Shown piece after piece: positions 25,122 to 33,237 of a stretch of 64,000 bases of DNA. Position 1 is the stretch's first letter. Every line of letters begins with the position of its first letter. The stretch covers positions 25,724 to 89,723 of the forward strand of contig CAWFYS010000015.1 in the NCBI GenBank assembly GCA_963820075.1. The letters are read 5' to 3'. The stretch comes from Kumtagia sp963820075 (GTDB lineage Bacteria > Pseudomonadota > Alphaproteobacteria > Rhizobiales > Rhizobiaceae). Under the pieces are notes generated by a model. That model saw only the letters and a list, made by a program, of their open reading frames with translations. It ran no database searches and was not told where the DNA came from. The position numbers and the translations under genes were made by a program.

Positions 25122-26412
25122 AGACCGCATCTTCAACAACATCTACGGCTTGTTCGACAGGTCGCTGAAGGGCGCGATGGCGCGCGGCCATTGGGACGGC
25201 ACCAGGGCGATCCTGGACAAGGGACGCGACTGGATCATCAACGAGATGAAGGCGTCCGGCCTGCGCGGGCGCGGCGGCGCGGGCTTCCCGACCGGCTTGA
25301 AGTGGTCGTTCATGCCCAAGCAGAGCGACGGCCGCCCGTCCTATCTGGTGGTCAATGCCGACGAGTCCGAGCCCGGCACATGCAAGGACCGGGACATTCT
25401 GCGCCATGATCCGCACACGCTGGTCGAAGGCTGCCTTATCGCCGGCTTCGCCATGGGCGCGGTCGCGGCCTACATCTATGTGCGCGGCGAGTTCATCCGC
25501 GAGCGCGAAGCGCTGCAGCGCGCCATCGACGAAGCCTATGCGGCCAGGCTGATCGGCAAGGACAACAAGAACGGCTATGACTTCGAGATCTACGTCCATC
25601 ATGGCGCCGGCGCCTATATCTGCGGCGAGGAAACCGCGCTGCTTGAAAGCCTGGAGGGCAAGAAGGGCCAGCCGCGCCTGAAGCCGCCGTTTCCGGCCAA
25701 TATGGGGCTCTACGGCTGCCCGACGACGGTCAACAATGTCGAATCGATCGCGGTGTCGCCGACTATCCTGCGGCGCGGTGCGGCCTGGTTCTCGTCCTTC
25801 GGCCGGCCCAATAATGTCGGAACCAAGCTGTTCATGCTCGTCGGCCACGTCAATACGCCGTGCACGGTCGAGGAGACCATGGGCGTCAGCTTCCGCGAAC
25901 TGGTCGAAAAGCATGGCGGCGGCATTCGCGGCGGCTGGGACAATCTGCTGGCCGTCATTCCCGGCGGCGCGTCGTGTCCGGTCGTCAAGGCCGAGGACAT
26001 TATCGACTGTCCGATGGATTTCGACGGCCTGCGCGAACGGAAATCCTCCTTTGGCACGGCCGCGATCATCGTCATGGATAAGTCGACCGACATCGTGAAG
26101 GCGATCGCGCGGCTTTCCTATTTCTTCAAGCACGAGAGCTGCGGCCAGTGCACACCGTGTCGCGAGGGTACCGGCTGGATGTGGCGGGTGATGGAGCGGC
26201 TGGTGCGCGGGGAGGCGCAGAAGCGCGAGATCGATATGCTGCTCGACGTCACCAAGCAGATCGAGGGCCACACCATCTGCGCGCTGGGCGATGCCGCCGC
26301 CTGGCCGGTGCAGGGCCTGATCCGCAATTTCAGGCCCGAGATCGAGCGGCGCATCGACGAATTCACCCGCAACGCCCATCGCGCCGAGCCGGTGCTGGTG
26401 GCGGCGGAGTAG
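25108..26412 (+). CDS. nuoF: NADH-quinone oxidoreductase subunit F
   Basis: 434 residues. NuoF binds NADH and FMN and carries a 4Fe-4S cluster. The NADH site GLRGRGGAGFPTGLKWSFMP is near residue 50, the FMN region YLVVNADESEPGTCKDRD near 80, GAGAYICGEETALLESLEG near 165, and the cluster ligands are in ESCGQCTPCREGTGWMWR and HTICALGDAAAWP near the C-terminus. The start is taken at ATG 25108 (MLADKDRIFNNIYG) rather than the in-frame start 15 bases upstream. Confidence 0.97.
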   Translation: MLADKDRIFNNIYGLFDRSLKGAMARGHWDGTRAILDKGRDWIINEMKASGLRGRGGAGFPTGLKWSFMPKQSDGRPSYLVVNADESEPGTCKDRDILRHDPHTLVEGCLIAGFAMGAVAAYIYVRGEFIREREALQRAIDEAYAARLIGKDNKNGYDFEIYVHHGAGAYICGEETALLESLEGKKGQPRLKPPFPANMGLYGCPTTVNNVESIAVSPTILRRGAAWFSSFGRPNNVGTKLFMLVGHVNTPCTVEETMGVSFRELVEKHGGGIRGGWDNLLAVIPGGASCPVVKAEDIIDCPMDFDGLRERKSSFGTAAIIVMDKSTDIVKAIARLSYFFKHESCGQCTPCREGTGWMWRVMERLVRGEAQKREIDMLLDVTKQIEGHTICALGDAAAWPVQGLIRNFRPEIERRIDEFTRNAHRAEPVLVAAE

Positions 26413-26542
26413 GAAACAGGCCGAGGCGAACCCACCCGTGTTCGCAGCGGTCCGATCTGAGAAAATACGGTCAGGAAACGACGGTCAGGAAACGACCCAG
26501 GAAGAATAAGCGGGCGAGCCGACAACAGTACAGGAGAATGCC

Positions 26543-27812
26543 ATGTCGCTGTTTTCCATACCCGACGACCTGCTGCCGAGCAAAACGATGCTGGACGAAG
26601 TGATGAAGCAAACAGATGCACTGAATGCCGGCTGAATTCACCAGCACGATGAACTTCATGGCGCAACCGCTGGCAGGCGCGGCCGCCATGTCGGCGTTTG
26701 GCGTCGGCTTTGCCAGCCACGCGTTCGGCGTGTGGTTCGGCACGATGACCGCCGCCACCACCGCGTCGCAGCGCATGTTCCTGCCGATGTTCGAGGGGTT
26801 CGGGATGGACGTCGCCGACTTCCGCGATCCGCCGAAAAAACCGTCGATAACGGCGAAGAGCGGGCCGGAAACCGTTGGCGGCGCCGACAAGCCGAAGGTC
26901 GGAAGGCTTGGCAAGGGGGCCAAGGCGCCGTCGGATGACGAGGCCGCCGAGACCGCCAGGCTCGCGCTCCCGGAAGAGCTTGTAACGGAAAAGCCGCAGC
27001 CTGAACCGAAAGCCGATGCGCCGACCGGCGCTCATTTGCAAGAGCTGGCTCCAGCCGCGGAGCTTGCCTCCGCTGACGCGCCGGAGGCTAGTGAAGCGGT
27101 TGCGGAGCATGTTGTCGAAGTCGCACCCTCAAGCATTGCTGCCGATTCGGCCGTCACCGAGGACGTGCCGGCGACGCCAGCCGAGGAAACGCCGGCAGCG
27201 GCCTTGGAGGAGCCCGTTATCGAGGTTGCGCCGGAGGCCGCCGAAGCAGTTGCGGAACGGGTCATCGAAGAACCGGTTTCGATGATCACCGCCGAACCAG
27301 TCACCGAGGACGTGCTGGCGACGCCAGTTGAGGAAACGCCGGCAACGGTTGCGGAGGAGCCCACCTTCGCCGCCGAGGCGGGCGTTGCGGACACAGTTGC
27401 GACGCCTGTCGAGGAAATGCCGACAGCAACGGTCGAGGATGCGGCGGTCGCCGACGACACTCGGGCAGCGGTCGCTGCAGAGGTCCCGGTTGTCGAAGAG
27501 GTCGCGCCCCTGCCGGCCGCTGAAGAACACTCCGCGCCCGCCTCGCTGATGCCGGAAGACTTCCGCAAGCCTGTTGCGATGGAGAAGCCCGATCAGCCGG
27601 ACGATCTCAAGACGATTTCCGGTATCGGACCGAAGCTCGAAAAGGTTCTGAACGATCTGGGTGTCTGGACCTACGCGCAGATCGCGGACTGGCACCGGGA
27701 AGAGATCGCCTGGGTTGACGACACGCTCGGCTTCAAGGGCAGGATCGATCGCGACGCCTGGCTGGCGCAGGCGGCGAAGCTTGCCGGCGCCAAAGCCGCA
27801 ACGAGCGAGTAG
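26543..27812 (+). CDS. Nuo-operon protein with membrane-like N-terminus and C-terminal H3TH domain (probable frameshift)
   Basis: From 26625 the frame gives 395 residues. A better start is ATG 26543, behind CAGGAGAATGCC, reading MSLFSIPDDLLPSKTMLDEV for 30 residues. That frame stops at 26633, but one extra base at about 26629-26633 would join it smoothly to the downstream frame, and the combined length (3n+1) fits. A hydrophobic segment (AGAAAMSAFGVGFASHAFGV) is followed by about 230 residues of Ala/Glu/Val/Pro-rich linker with repeated VTEDV.ATP.EETPA units. The last 70 residues (DDLKTISGIGPKLEKVLNDL onwards) match the NuoE C-terminal domain. Function unknown. Confidence 0.75.
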
Positions 27813-27822
27813 CGGACGCGCC

Positions 27823-28284
27823 ATGCACCTTGCCCAGGTCAACATCGCCGCGCTGAAATACCCGCTCGACGATCCGCGCGTGGCCGACTTCGCGCGCAAT
27901 CTCGACCTCGTCAACGGCATTGCCGAGCGCAGCGACGGGTTCATCTGGCGTCTGCAGGACGAGAGCGGCGACGCGACCGACATCCGCGCTTTTGATGATC
28001 CGACGATCGTCATCAATCTGAGTGTGTGGCGCGACCAGGAATGCCTCGAGCGCTTCGTGTGGCAAACCGTGCACAAGCAGTTCTATCACAGGCGCGCGGA
28101 GTGGTTCGCGGTTCTGGAAAAGCCGCATCTCGCGATGTGGTGGGTTGACGAAGGACATCAGCCGACGCTCATGGAAGCAAGGCAGCGGCTTGAATATCTG
28201 GACGTAAACGGCAGCGGCGATTTCGCTTTCGGCTGGTCATATCTGCCGCATGCAAGACTCTGGCAGCAGGCGCGCTGCGCCTGA
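27823..28284 (+). CDS. DUF3291 domain protein
   Basis: 153 residues from ATG at 27823, ten bases after the preceding gene. LAQVNIAALKYPLDDPRVADF at the N-terminus, GFIWRLQDESGDATDI near residue 42, VINLSVWRDQECLERFVW near 65 and AMWWVDEGHQPTLMEARQRL near 105 match DUF3291, a ferredoxin-like (ABM-like) fold of unknown role. It sits in the operon between nuoF and nuoG, 16 bp before nuoG, so it is co-transcribed with complex I genes. No cofactor motif is visible. Confidence 0.8.
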   Translation: MHLAQVNIAALKYPLDDPRVADFARNLDLVNGIAERSDGFIWRLQDESGDATDIRAFDDPTIVINLSVWRDQECLERFVWQTVHKQFYHRRAEWFAVLEKPHLAMWWVDEGHQPTLMEARQRLEYLDVNGSGDFAFGWSYLPHARLWQQARCA

Positions 28285-28300
28285 TCGGGAAGAATCGAGA

Positions 28301-30385
28301 ATGGCTAAACTCAAGGTCGACGGGAAAGAGATCGAGGTACCCGACCACTACACGCTGCTGCAGGCGGCGGAGGCGGCGGGTGCGGAAGTGCCGCGCTTCT
28401 GTTTCCACGAGCGGCTTTCGATCGCCGGCAACTGCCGCATGTGCCTGGTGGAGGTGAAGGGGGGGCCGCCCAAGCCCGCGGCCTCCTGCGCCATGGGCGT
28501 GCGCGACCTGCGCCCCGGCCCCAATGGCGAGGCGCCGGAGATCTTCACGACCACGCCGATGGTCAAGAAGGCACGCGAAGGGGTGATGGAGTTCCTGCTC
28601 ATCAACCATCCGCTCGACTGCCCGATCTGCGACCAGGGCGGTGAGTGCGACCTGCAGGACCAGGCGATGGCCTTCGGCGTCGATTCCTCGCGCTACAAGG
28701 AGAACAAGCGGGCGGTCGAGGACAAGTATATCGGCCCGCTGGTCAAGACGATCATGAACCGCTGCATCCACTGCACGCGGTGTGTGCGCTTCACCACGGA
28801 AGTGGCTGGAATTTCAGAGCTTGGCCTGATCGGCCGTGGCGAGGACGCCGAGATCACCACCTATCTCGAACAGGCGATGACATCCGAACTGCAGGGCAAT
28901 GTCATCGATCTTTGCCCGGTCGGCGCGCTGACCTCCAGGCCCTTCGCCTTTACGGCGCGCCCGTGGGAACTGACCAAGACCGAGTCGATCGACGTGATGG
29001 ATGCGGTCGGCTCGGCGATCCGCGTCGATTCGCGCGGCCGGGAGGTGATGCGCATCATGCCGCGCATCAACGAGCAGGTGAACGAGGAGTGGATCTCCGA
29101 CAAGACCCGCTTCATCTGGGACGGGCTGCGCACCCAGCGCCTGGACCGGCCCTATGTGCGCAAAAACGGGAAGCTCGCCCCGGCGAGTTGGCCGGAAGCC
29201 TTCGCGGCCATCAAGGCGGCAATTTCCACGGCTGGTCCGGATCGCATCGGCGCCATTGCCGGCGACCTGGCCGCGGTCGAGGAGATGTTTGCGCTGAAAC
29301 TTCTGATGCAAGCGCTCGGATCGCCGAACATTGACTGCCGGCAGGACGGTGCCGCGCTTGACCCGTCGCTCGGACGCGGCAGCTATGTTTTCAATCCGAC
29401 CATCGAGGGCATCGAACAGGCCGACGCGGTGCTCATCATCGGCGCCAATCCACGCTTCGAGGCATCCGTGCTCAATGCGCGCATCCGCAAGCGCTACCGG
29501 ATGGGCGGTCTGGCGGTCGGCGTGATCGGCCAGCAGGTCGACCTGCGCTATCCCTATGTATCGCTCGGCGCCGGGCCGGAATCGCTGAAGGATATCGCTG
29601 AGGGCAGTGGCGACTTCTTCGAGGTGCTGAAGAAGGCCCGGCATCCGCTGATCATTGTAGGCCAGGGCGCCCTGGCGCGGCCGGACGGCGCGGCGGTGCT
29701 TGGTCTGGCGGCAAAACTTGCCATTGCGGTCGGCGCGGTCGCGGAAGGCTGGAACGGCTTTGCCGTGCTGCACAACGCGGCGGCGCGCGTCGGCGGGCTC
29801 GATATCGGTTTCGTGCCGGGCGAGGGCGGCAAGGATGTCGCCGGCATGCTCGGCGGCACCGACGTTCTGTTCCTGCTTGGCGCCGACGAGCTTGACCTGA
29901 CACGGGCCGGCAGCAGCGCCTTCGTCGTCTATATCGGCACCCATGGCGACAAGGGCGCGCACCGGGCCGACGTCATCCTGCCGGGCTCGGCCTATACCGA
30001 AAAGTCGGGCACCTACGTCAACACCGAGGGCCGCGTGCAGCAGACCAACCGCGCCGGCTTCGCGCCGGGCGATGCGCGCGAGGACTGGGCGATTTTGCGG
30101 GCGCTTTCCGACGTACTCGGCAAGAGACTGCCGTTCGATTCGCTGGCGCAGCTCAGGACCTCGCTCCACCAGGCGCATCCGCATCTGGCCTTTGTCGACG
30201 AGATTGCGGCCGGGGGCGCCGAGGACGTGGAGAAGGCCGCGAGAATGGGCGGCGCCGTGACGAAGAGCGCGTTTGCATCGCCGGTGGAAGACTTCTATCT
30301 GACGAACCCGATCGCGCGGGCTTCCGCCGTGATGGCGGAGTGTTCGGCCCTGGCCAAGGGCGGCTTCAAACAGGCAGCCGAGTAG
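28301..30385 (+). CDS. nuoG: NADH-quinone oxidoreductase subunit G
   Basis: 694 residues, the long iron-sulfur subunit of the N module. The 2Fe-2S ligands are in VPRFCFHERLSIAGNCRMCL and the ASCAM turn. The His/Cys cluster is in HPLDCPICDQGGECDLQDQA near residue 107, and the next 4Fe-4S set in NRCIHCTRCVRF near 150, closed by VIDLCPVGALTSRPFAF. The rest is a molybdopterin-oxidoreductase-like domain without a cofactor. ATG at 28301 is preceded by GGGAAGAATCGAG. Confidence 0.97.
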   Translation: MAKLKVDGKEIEVPDHYTLLQAAEAAGAEVPRFCFHERLSIAGNCRMCLVEVKGGPPKPAASCAMGVRDLRPGPNGEAPEIFTTTPMVKKAREGVMEFLLINHPLDCPICDQGGECDLQDQAMAFGVDSSRYKENKRAVEDKYIGPLVKTIMNRCIHCTRCVRFTTEVAGISELGLIGRGEDAEITTYLEQAMTSELQGNVIDLCPVGALTSRPFAFTARPWELTKTESIDVMDAVGSAIRVDSRGREVMRIMPRINEQVNEEWISDKTRFIWDGLRTQRLDRPYVRKNGKLAPASWPEAFAAIKAAISTAGPDRIGAIAGDLAAVEEMFALKLLMQALGSPNIDCRQDGAALDPSLGRGSYVFNPTIEGIEQADAVLIIGANPRFEASVLNARIRKRYRMGGLAVGVIGQQVDLRYPYVSLGAGPESLKDIAEGSGDFFEVLKKARHPLIIVGQGALARPDGAAVLGLAAKLAIAVGAVAEGWNGFAVLHNAAARVGGLDIGFVPGEGGKDVAGMLGGTDVLFLLGADELDLTRAGSSAFVVYIGTHGDKGAHRADVILPGSAYTEKSGTYVNTEGRVQQTNRAGFAPGDAREDWAILRALSDVLGKRLPFDSLAQLRTSLHQAHPHLAFVDEIAAGGAEDVEKAARMGGAVTKSAFASPVEDFYLTNPIARASAVMAECSALAKGGFKQAAE

Positions 30386-30393
30386 GGGCGCAG

Positions 30394-31437
30394 ATGGAAT
30401 CGTTCTTCACAATCTATGTGCTGCCCGCGCTGATCATCCTGATCAAGTCGGTCGTGCTGCTGGTCGTTCTGCTGGTTTTCGTTGCCTACATTCTCTACGC
30501 CGACCGCAAGATCTGGGCGGCAGTGCAACTCCGGCGCGGGCCGAACGTCGTCGGACCATGGGGCCTGCTGCAGTCCTTCGCGGACCTGTTCAAGTTCGTG
30601 TTCAAGGAGCCGATCATCCCCTCCGGAGCAAACAAGGGGATCTTCCTTCTCGCCCCGGTGATTTCGGCCGCGCTGGCGCTGGCCACCTGGGCGGTCATTC
30701 CGGTCAGCGAAGGCTGGGCGATCGCCAACCTTAATGTCGGTGTCCTGTACGTTTTCGCCATTTCATCGCTGGAAGTCTATGGCGTCCTCATGGGCGGCTG
30801 GGCGTCGAATTCGAAATATCCGTTCCTCGGCGCGCTGCGCTCGGCCGCGCAGATGGTGTCCTACGAAGTGTCGATCGGCTTCGTCATTATCACCGTCCTG
30901 CTCTGCGTCGGCTCGCTCAACCTTTCCGACATCGTGCTGTCGCAGCAGGATGGCCTTGGAACGATGATAGGCCTGCCCAACACCTTCCTCGACTGGCATT
31001 GGCTGGCGCTGTTTCCGATGTTCGTCATCTTCTTCATCTCGGCTCTGGCCGAGACGAACCGCCCGCCCTTCGATCTGGTGGAGGCCGAATCGGAACTCGT
31101 CGCCGGCCACATGATCGAATATTCATCGACGCCGTTCCTGCTGTTCTTCCTCGGCGAATATGTCGCGATCGTGCTGATGTGCGCGCTGACCACGGTGCTG
31201 TTCCTTGGCGGATGGCTGCCGCCCTTCAATTTCGCGCCGTTCACCTGGGTGCCGGGCGTGATCTGGTTCGTGTTGAAGGTCTGCATGGTGTTCTTCATGT
31301 TCGCCATGGTGAAGGCGTTCGTGCCGCGCTACCGTTACGACCAGCTCATGCGGCTCGGCTGGAAGGTATTCCTGCCGCTGTCGCTGGCCATGGTGGTGAT
31401 CGTCGCCGCGTTCCTGAAGTTCACGGGGCTGGCATGA
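30394..31437 (+). CDS. nuoH: NADH-quinone oxidoreductase subunit H
   Basis: 347 residues with eight or so transmembrane helices. NuoH forms the membrane side of the quinone chamber. RKIWAAVQLRRGPNVVGPWG near residue 45, YGVLMGGWASNSKYPFLGAL near 130, and the acidic loop AETNRPPFDLVEAESELVAG near 215 are diagnostic. It starts eight bases after nuoG and its TGA overlaps the start of the next small gene. Confidence 0.97.
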   Translation: MESFFTIYVLPALIILIKSVVLLVVLLVFVAYILYADRKIWAAVQLRRGPNVVGPWGLLQSFADLFKFVFKEPIIPSGANKGIFLLAPVISAALALATWAVIPVSEGWAIANLNVGVLYVFAISSLEVYGVLMGGWASNSKYPFLGALRSAAQMVSYEVSIGFVIITVLLCVGSLNLSDIVLSQQDGLGTMIGLPNTFLDWHWLALFPMFVIFFISALAETNRPPFDLVEAESELVAGHMIEYSSTPFLLFFLGEYVAIVLMCALTTVLFLGGWLPPFNFAPFTWVPGVIWFVLKVCMVFFMFAMVKAFVPRYRYDQLMRLGWKVFLPLSLAMVVIVAAFLKFTGLA

Positions 31438-31628
31438 CGACGGCCGCTCTGATCGGCGCCATGGTCGGCCTGGCGGTCGCGGCGGTGGATTATTTCCTGC
31501 TGCGTCTGCTGGCCTCGCGCGTCGATCTGCCCGAGACGAAACGGGTGCTCAACATTACCGGCCTCAGCCAGTTCGTGCTGCTGCCGATCGTGGGCTGGTT
31601 CGCCGGTCCGCTCATTTTTGGAGAATAG
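31434..31628 (+). CDS. Small two-helix membrane protein in the nuo operon
   Basis: 64 residues; the ATG at 31434 overlaps the nuoH stop (ATGA). There are two hydrophobic helices, about residues 3-25 (ALIGAMVGLAVAAVDYFLLR) and 43-62 (LSQFVLLPIVGWFAGPLIFG), with a short charged loop between. It ends two bases before nuoI. The family is not recognised; the overlap and spacing make it a likely real operon member, perhaps an accessory or assembly factor (inference). Confidence 0.65.
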   Translation: MTTAALIGAMVGLAVAAVDYFLLRLLASRVDLPETKRVLNITGLSQFVLLPIVGWFAGPLIFGE

Positions 31629-31630
31629 AA

Positions 31631-32122
31631 ATGTCAGCGCTCGCCCAAGCCGCCAAATCGCTGCTGCTTAAAGAGTTTGTCGGCGCCTTTTTCCTGTCGA
31701 TGCGGCAGTTCTTCGCGCCGAAGCCGACGCTGAACTACCCATTCGAAAAAGGGCCGGTCAGCCCGCGCTTCCGCGGCGAGCACGCGCTGCGCCGCTACCC
31801 GAACGGCGAGGAACGCTGCATTGCCTGCAAGCTGTGCGAGGCGATCTGCCCGGCCCAGGCCATTACGATCGAAGCCGGCCCGCGCCGGAACGACGGCACG
31901 CGCCGCACGGTGCGCTATGACATCGACATGGTGAAGTGCATCTATTGCGGCTTCTGCCAGGAAGCCTGCCCGGTGGATGCGATCGTCGAGGGACCGAATT
32001 TCGAGTTCGCGGCCGAGACCCGCGAGGAACTCTATTACGACAAGGACAAGCTGTTGGAAAACGGCGACCGGTGGGAGCGCGAGCTCGCGCGCAACATCGC
32101 CATTGATGCGCCGTATCGGTGA
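31631..32122 (+). CDS. nuoI: NADH-quinone oxidoreductase subunit I
   Basis: 163 residues. NuoI carries two 4Fe-4S clusters linking the peripheral arm to NuoB. Both ferredoxin motifs are complete: CIACKLCEAICPAQAI near residue 60 and CIYCGFCQEACPVDAIVEGP near 100. The N-terminus (KEFVGAFFLSMRQFFAPK) is the amphipathic anchor of the family. A 169-bp gap follows before nuoJ; it contains a small palindrome GGAAC-acgc-GTTCC at 32199-32212 and no credible gene. Confidence 0.97.
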   Translation: MSALAQAAKSLLLKEFVGAFFLSMRQFFAPKPTLNYPFEKGPVSPRFRGEHALRRYPNGEERCIACKLCEAICPAQAITIEAGPRRNDGTRRTVRYDIDMVKCIYCGFCQEACPVDAIVEGPNFEFAAETREELYYDKDKLLENGDRWERELARNIAIDAPYR

Positions 32123-32291
32123 GGGCTGCTCTCTTCTCCTCGTCAACGGGGAAAAGGGAGTTGAAAGACAAATGGACGGGCAGTACCGGCTCGTCTAAGG
32201 AACACGCGTTCCGCAACCGGAGGCGGTGGCGGGTAGCCGGACGGAAGCGCGGGACGGCGCCAGGCCGGCAAGGAAGGAACCGGGGGAACCC

Positions 32292-32912
32292 ATGCTCAAC
32301 GGACTTGAGGCGATCTTCTTCTATCTCTTCGCCTTCGTCGTGGTCGCGGCGGCCTTCATGGTTATTTCCGCGCGCAACCCGGTGCATTCCGTACTCTATC
32401 TGATCCTTACCTTCTTCAACGCCGCGGCCCTGTTCCTGCTCACCGGCGCCGAGTTCCTGGCGATGATCCTGCTCGTCGTCTATGTCGGGGCGGTCGCCGT
32501 GCTGTTCCTGTTCGTCGTCATGATGCTCGACGTCGATTTCGCCGAGTTGAAGAGCGGCGCCCTGCAATATGCGCCGATCGGGGCGCTCGTCGGGATAGTT
32601 CTCGCCGCCGAACTGATCATCGTGCTCGGCGGCTATGCCTTCGCGCCGGAACTGGCCTCCACCATCGCCCAGCCGACACCGGACATCGCGACGCGCCACA
32701 ATACGGCAGCGCTCGGCGACATTCTCTATACGGACTACATCTACTTCTTCCAGATCGCCGGCCTGATCCTGCTGGTCGCCATGATCGGCGCGATCGTGCT
32801 GACGCTGCGCCGCCGCGAGCACGTGAAGCGCCAGGACGTCCCGCGCCAGGTCGCGCGCACGCCGGCGACCGCGATCGAAATCAAGAAAGTCGAAACGGGC
32901 AAGGGTATCTGA
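32292..32912 (+). CDS. nuoJ: NADH-quinone oxidoreductase subunit J
   Basis: 206 residues with five transmembrane helices. ARNPVHSVLYLILTFFNAAA near residue 27, LTGAEFLAMILLVVYVGAVA near 53 with its conserved Glu, and LFLFVVMMLDVD identify NuoJ, part of the proton channel region near the quinone site. ATG at 32292 (MLNGLEAIFFYLF) was chosen since the upstream in-frame start adds an arginine-rich, non-hydrophobic segment. It ends two bases before nuoK. Confidence 0.96.
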   Translation: MLNGLEAIFFYLFAFVVVAAAFMVISARNPVHSVLYLILTFFNAAALFLLTGAEFLAMILLVVYVGAVAVLFLFVVMMLDVDFAELKSGALQYAPIGALVGIVLAAELIIVLGGYAFAPELASTIAQPTPDIATRHNTAALGDILYTDYIYFFQIAGLILLVAMIGAIVLTLRRREHVKRQDVPRQVARTPATAIEIKKVETGKGI

Positions 32913-32914
32913 CG

Positions 32915-33223
32915 ATGACCGTCGGCATCGCGCATTTTCTCACTGTTTCGGCGGTCCTGTTCACGCTCGGCGTGTTCGGCATCTTCCTGAACCGCAAGAA
33001 CGTCATCGTCATCCTGATGTCGGTCGAACTCATCCTGCTGGCGGTGAACATCAATTTCGTCGCGTTCTCGGCGGCTCTCGGCGACCTGGTCGGCCAGGTG
33101 TTCGCGCTGTTCGTGCTCACCGTCGCGGCGGCTGAAGCCGCTATCGGCCTCGCCATTCTCGTCGTCTTCTTCCGCAACCGCGGTTCGATCGCGGTCGAAG
33201 ACGTCAACATGATGAAGGGTTGA
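32915..33223 (+). CDS. nuoK: NADH-quinone oxidoreductase subunit K
   Basis: 102 residues, three transmembrane helices, a MrpC-like channel subunit of complex I. NRKNVIVILMSVELILLAVN carries the first conserved membrane Glu, and VLTVAAAEAAIGLAILVVFF the second. It overlaps no neighbour but is only two bases from nuoJ and 14 from the nuoL start. Confidence 0.97.
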   Translation: MTVGIAHFLTVSAVLFTLGVFGIFLNRKNVIVILMSVELILLAVNINFVAFSAALGDLVGQVFALFVLTVAAAEAAIGLAILVVFFRNRGSIAVEDVNMMKG

Positions 33224-33237
33224 ACGAAGGTTTCGCC

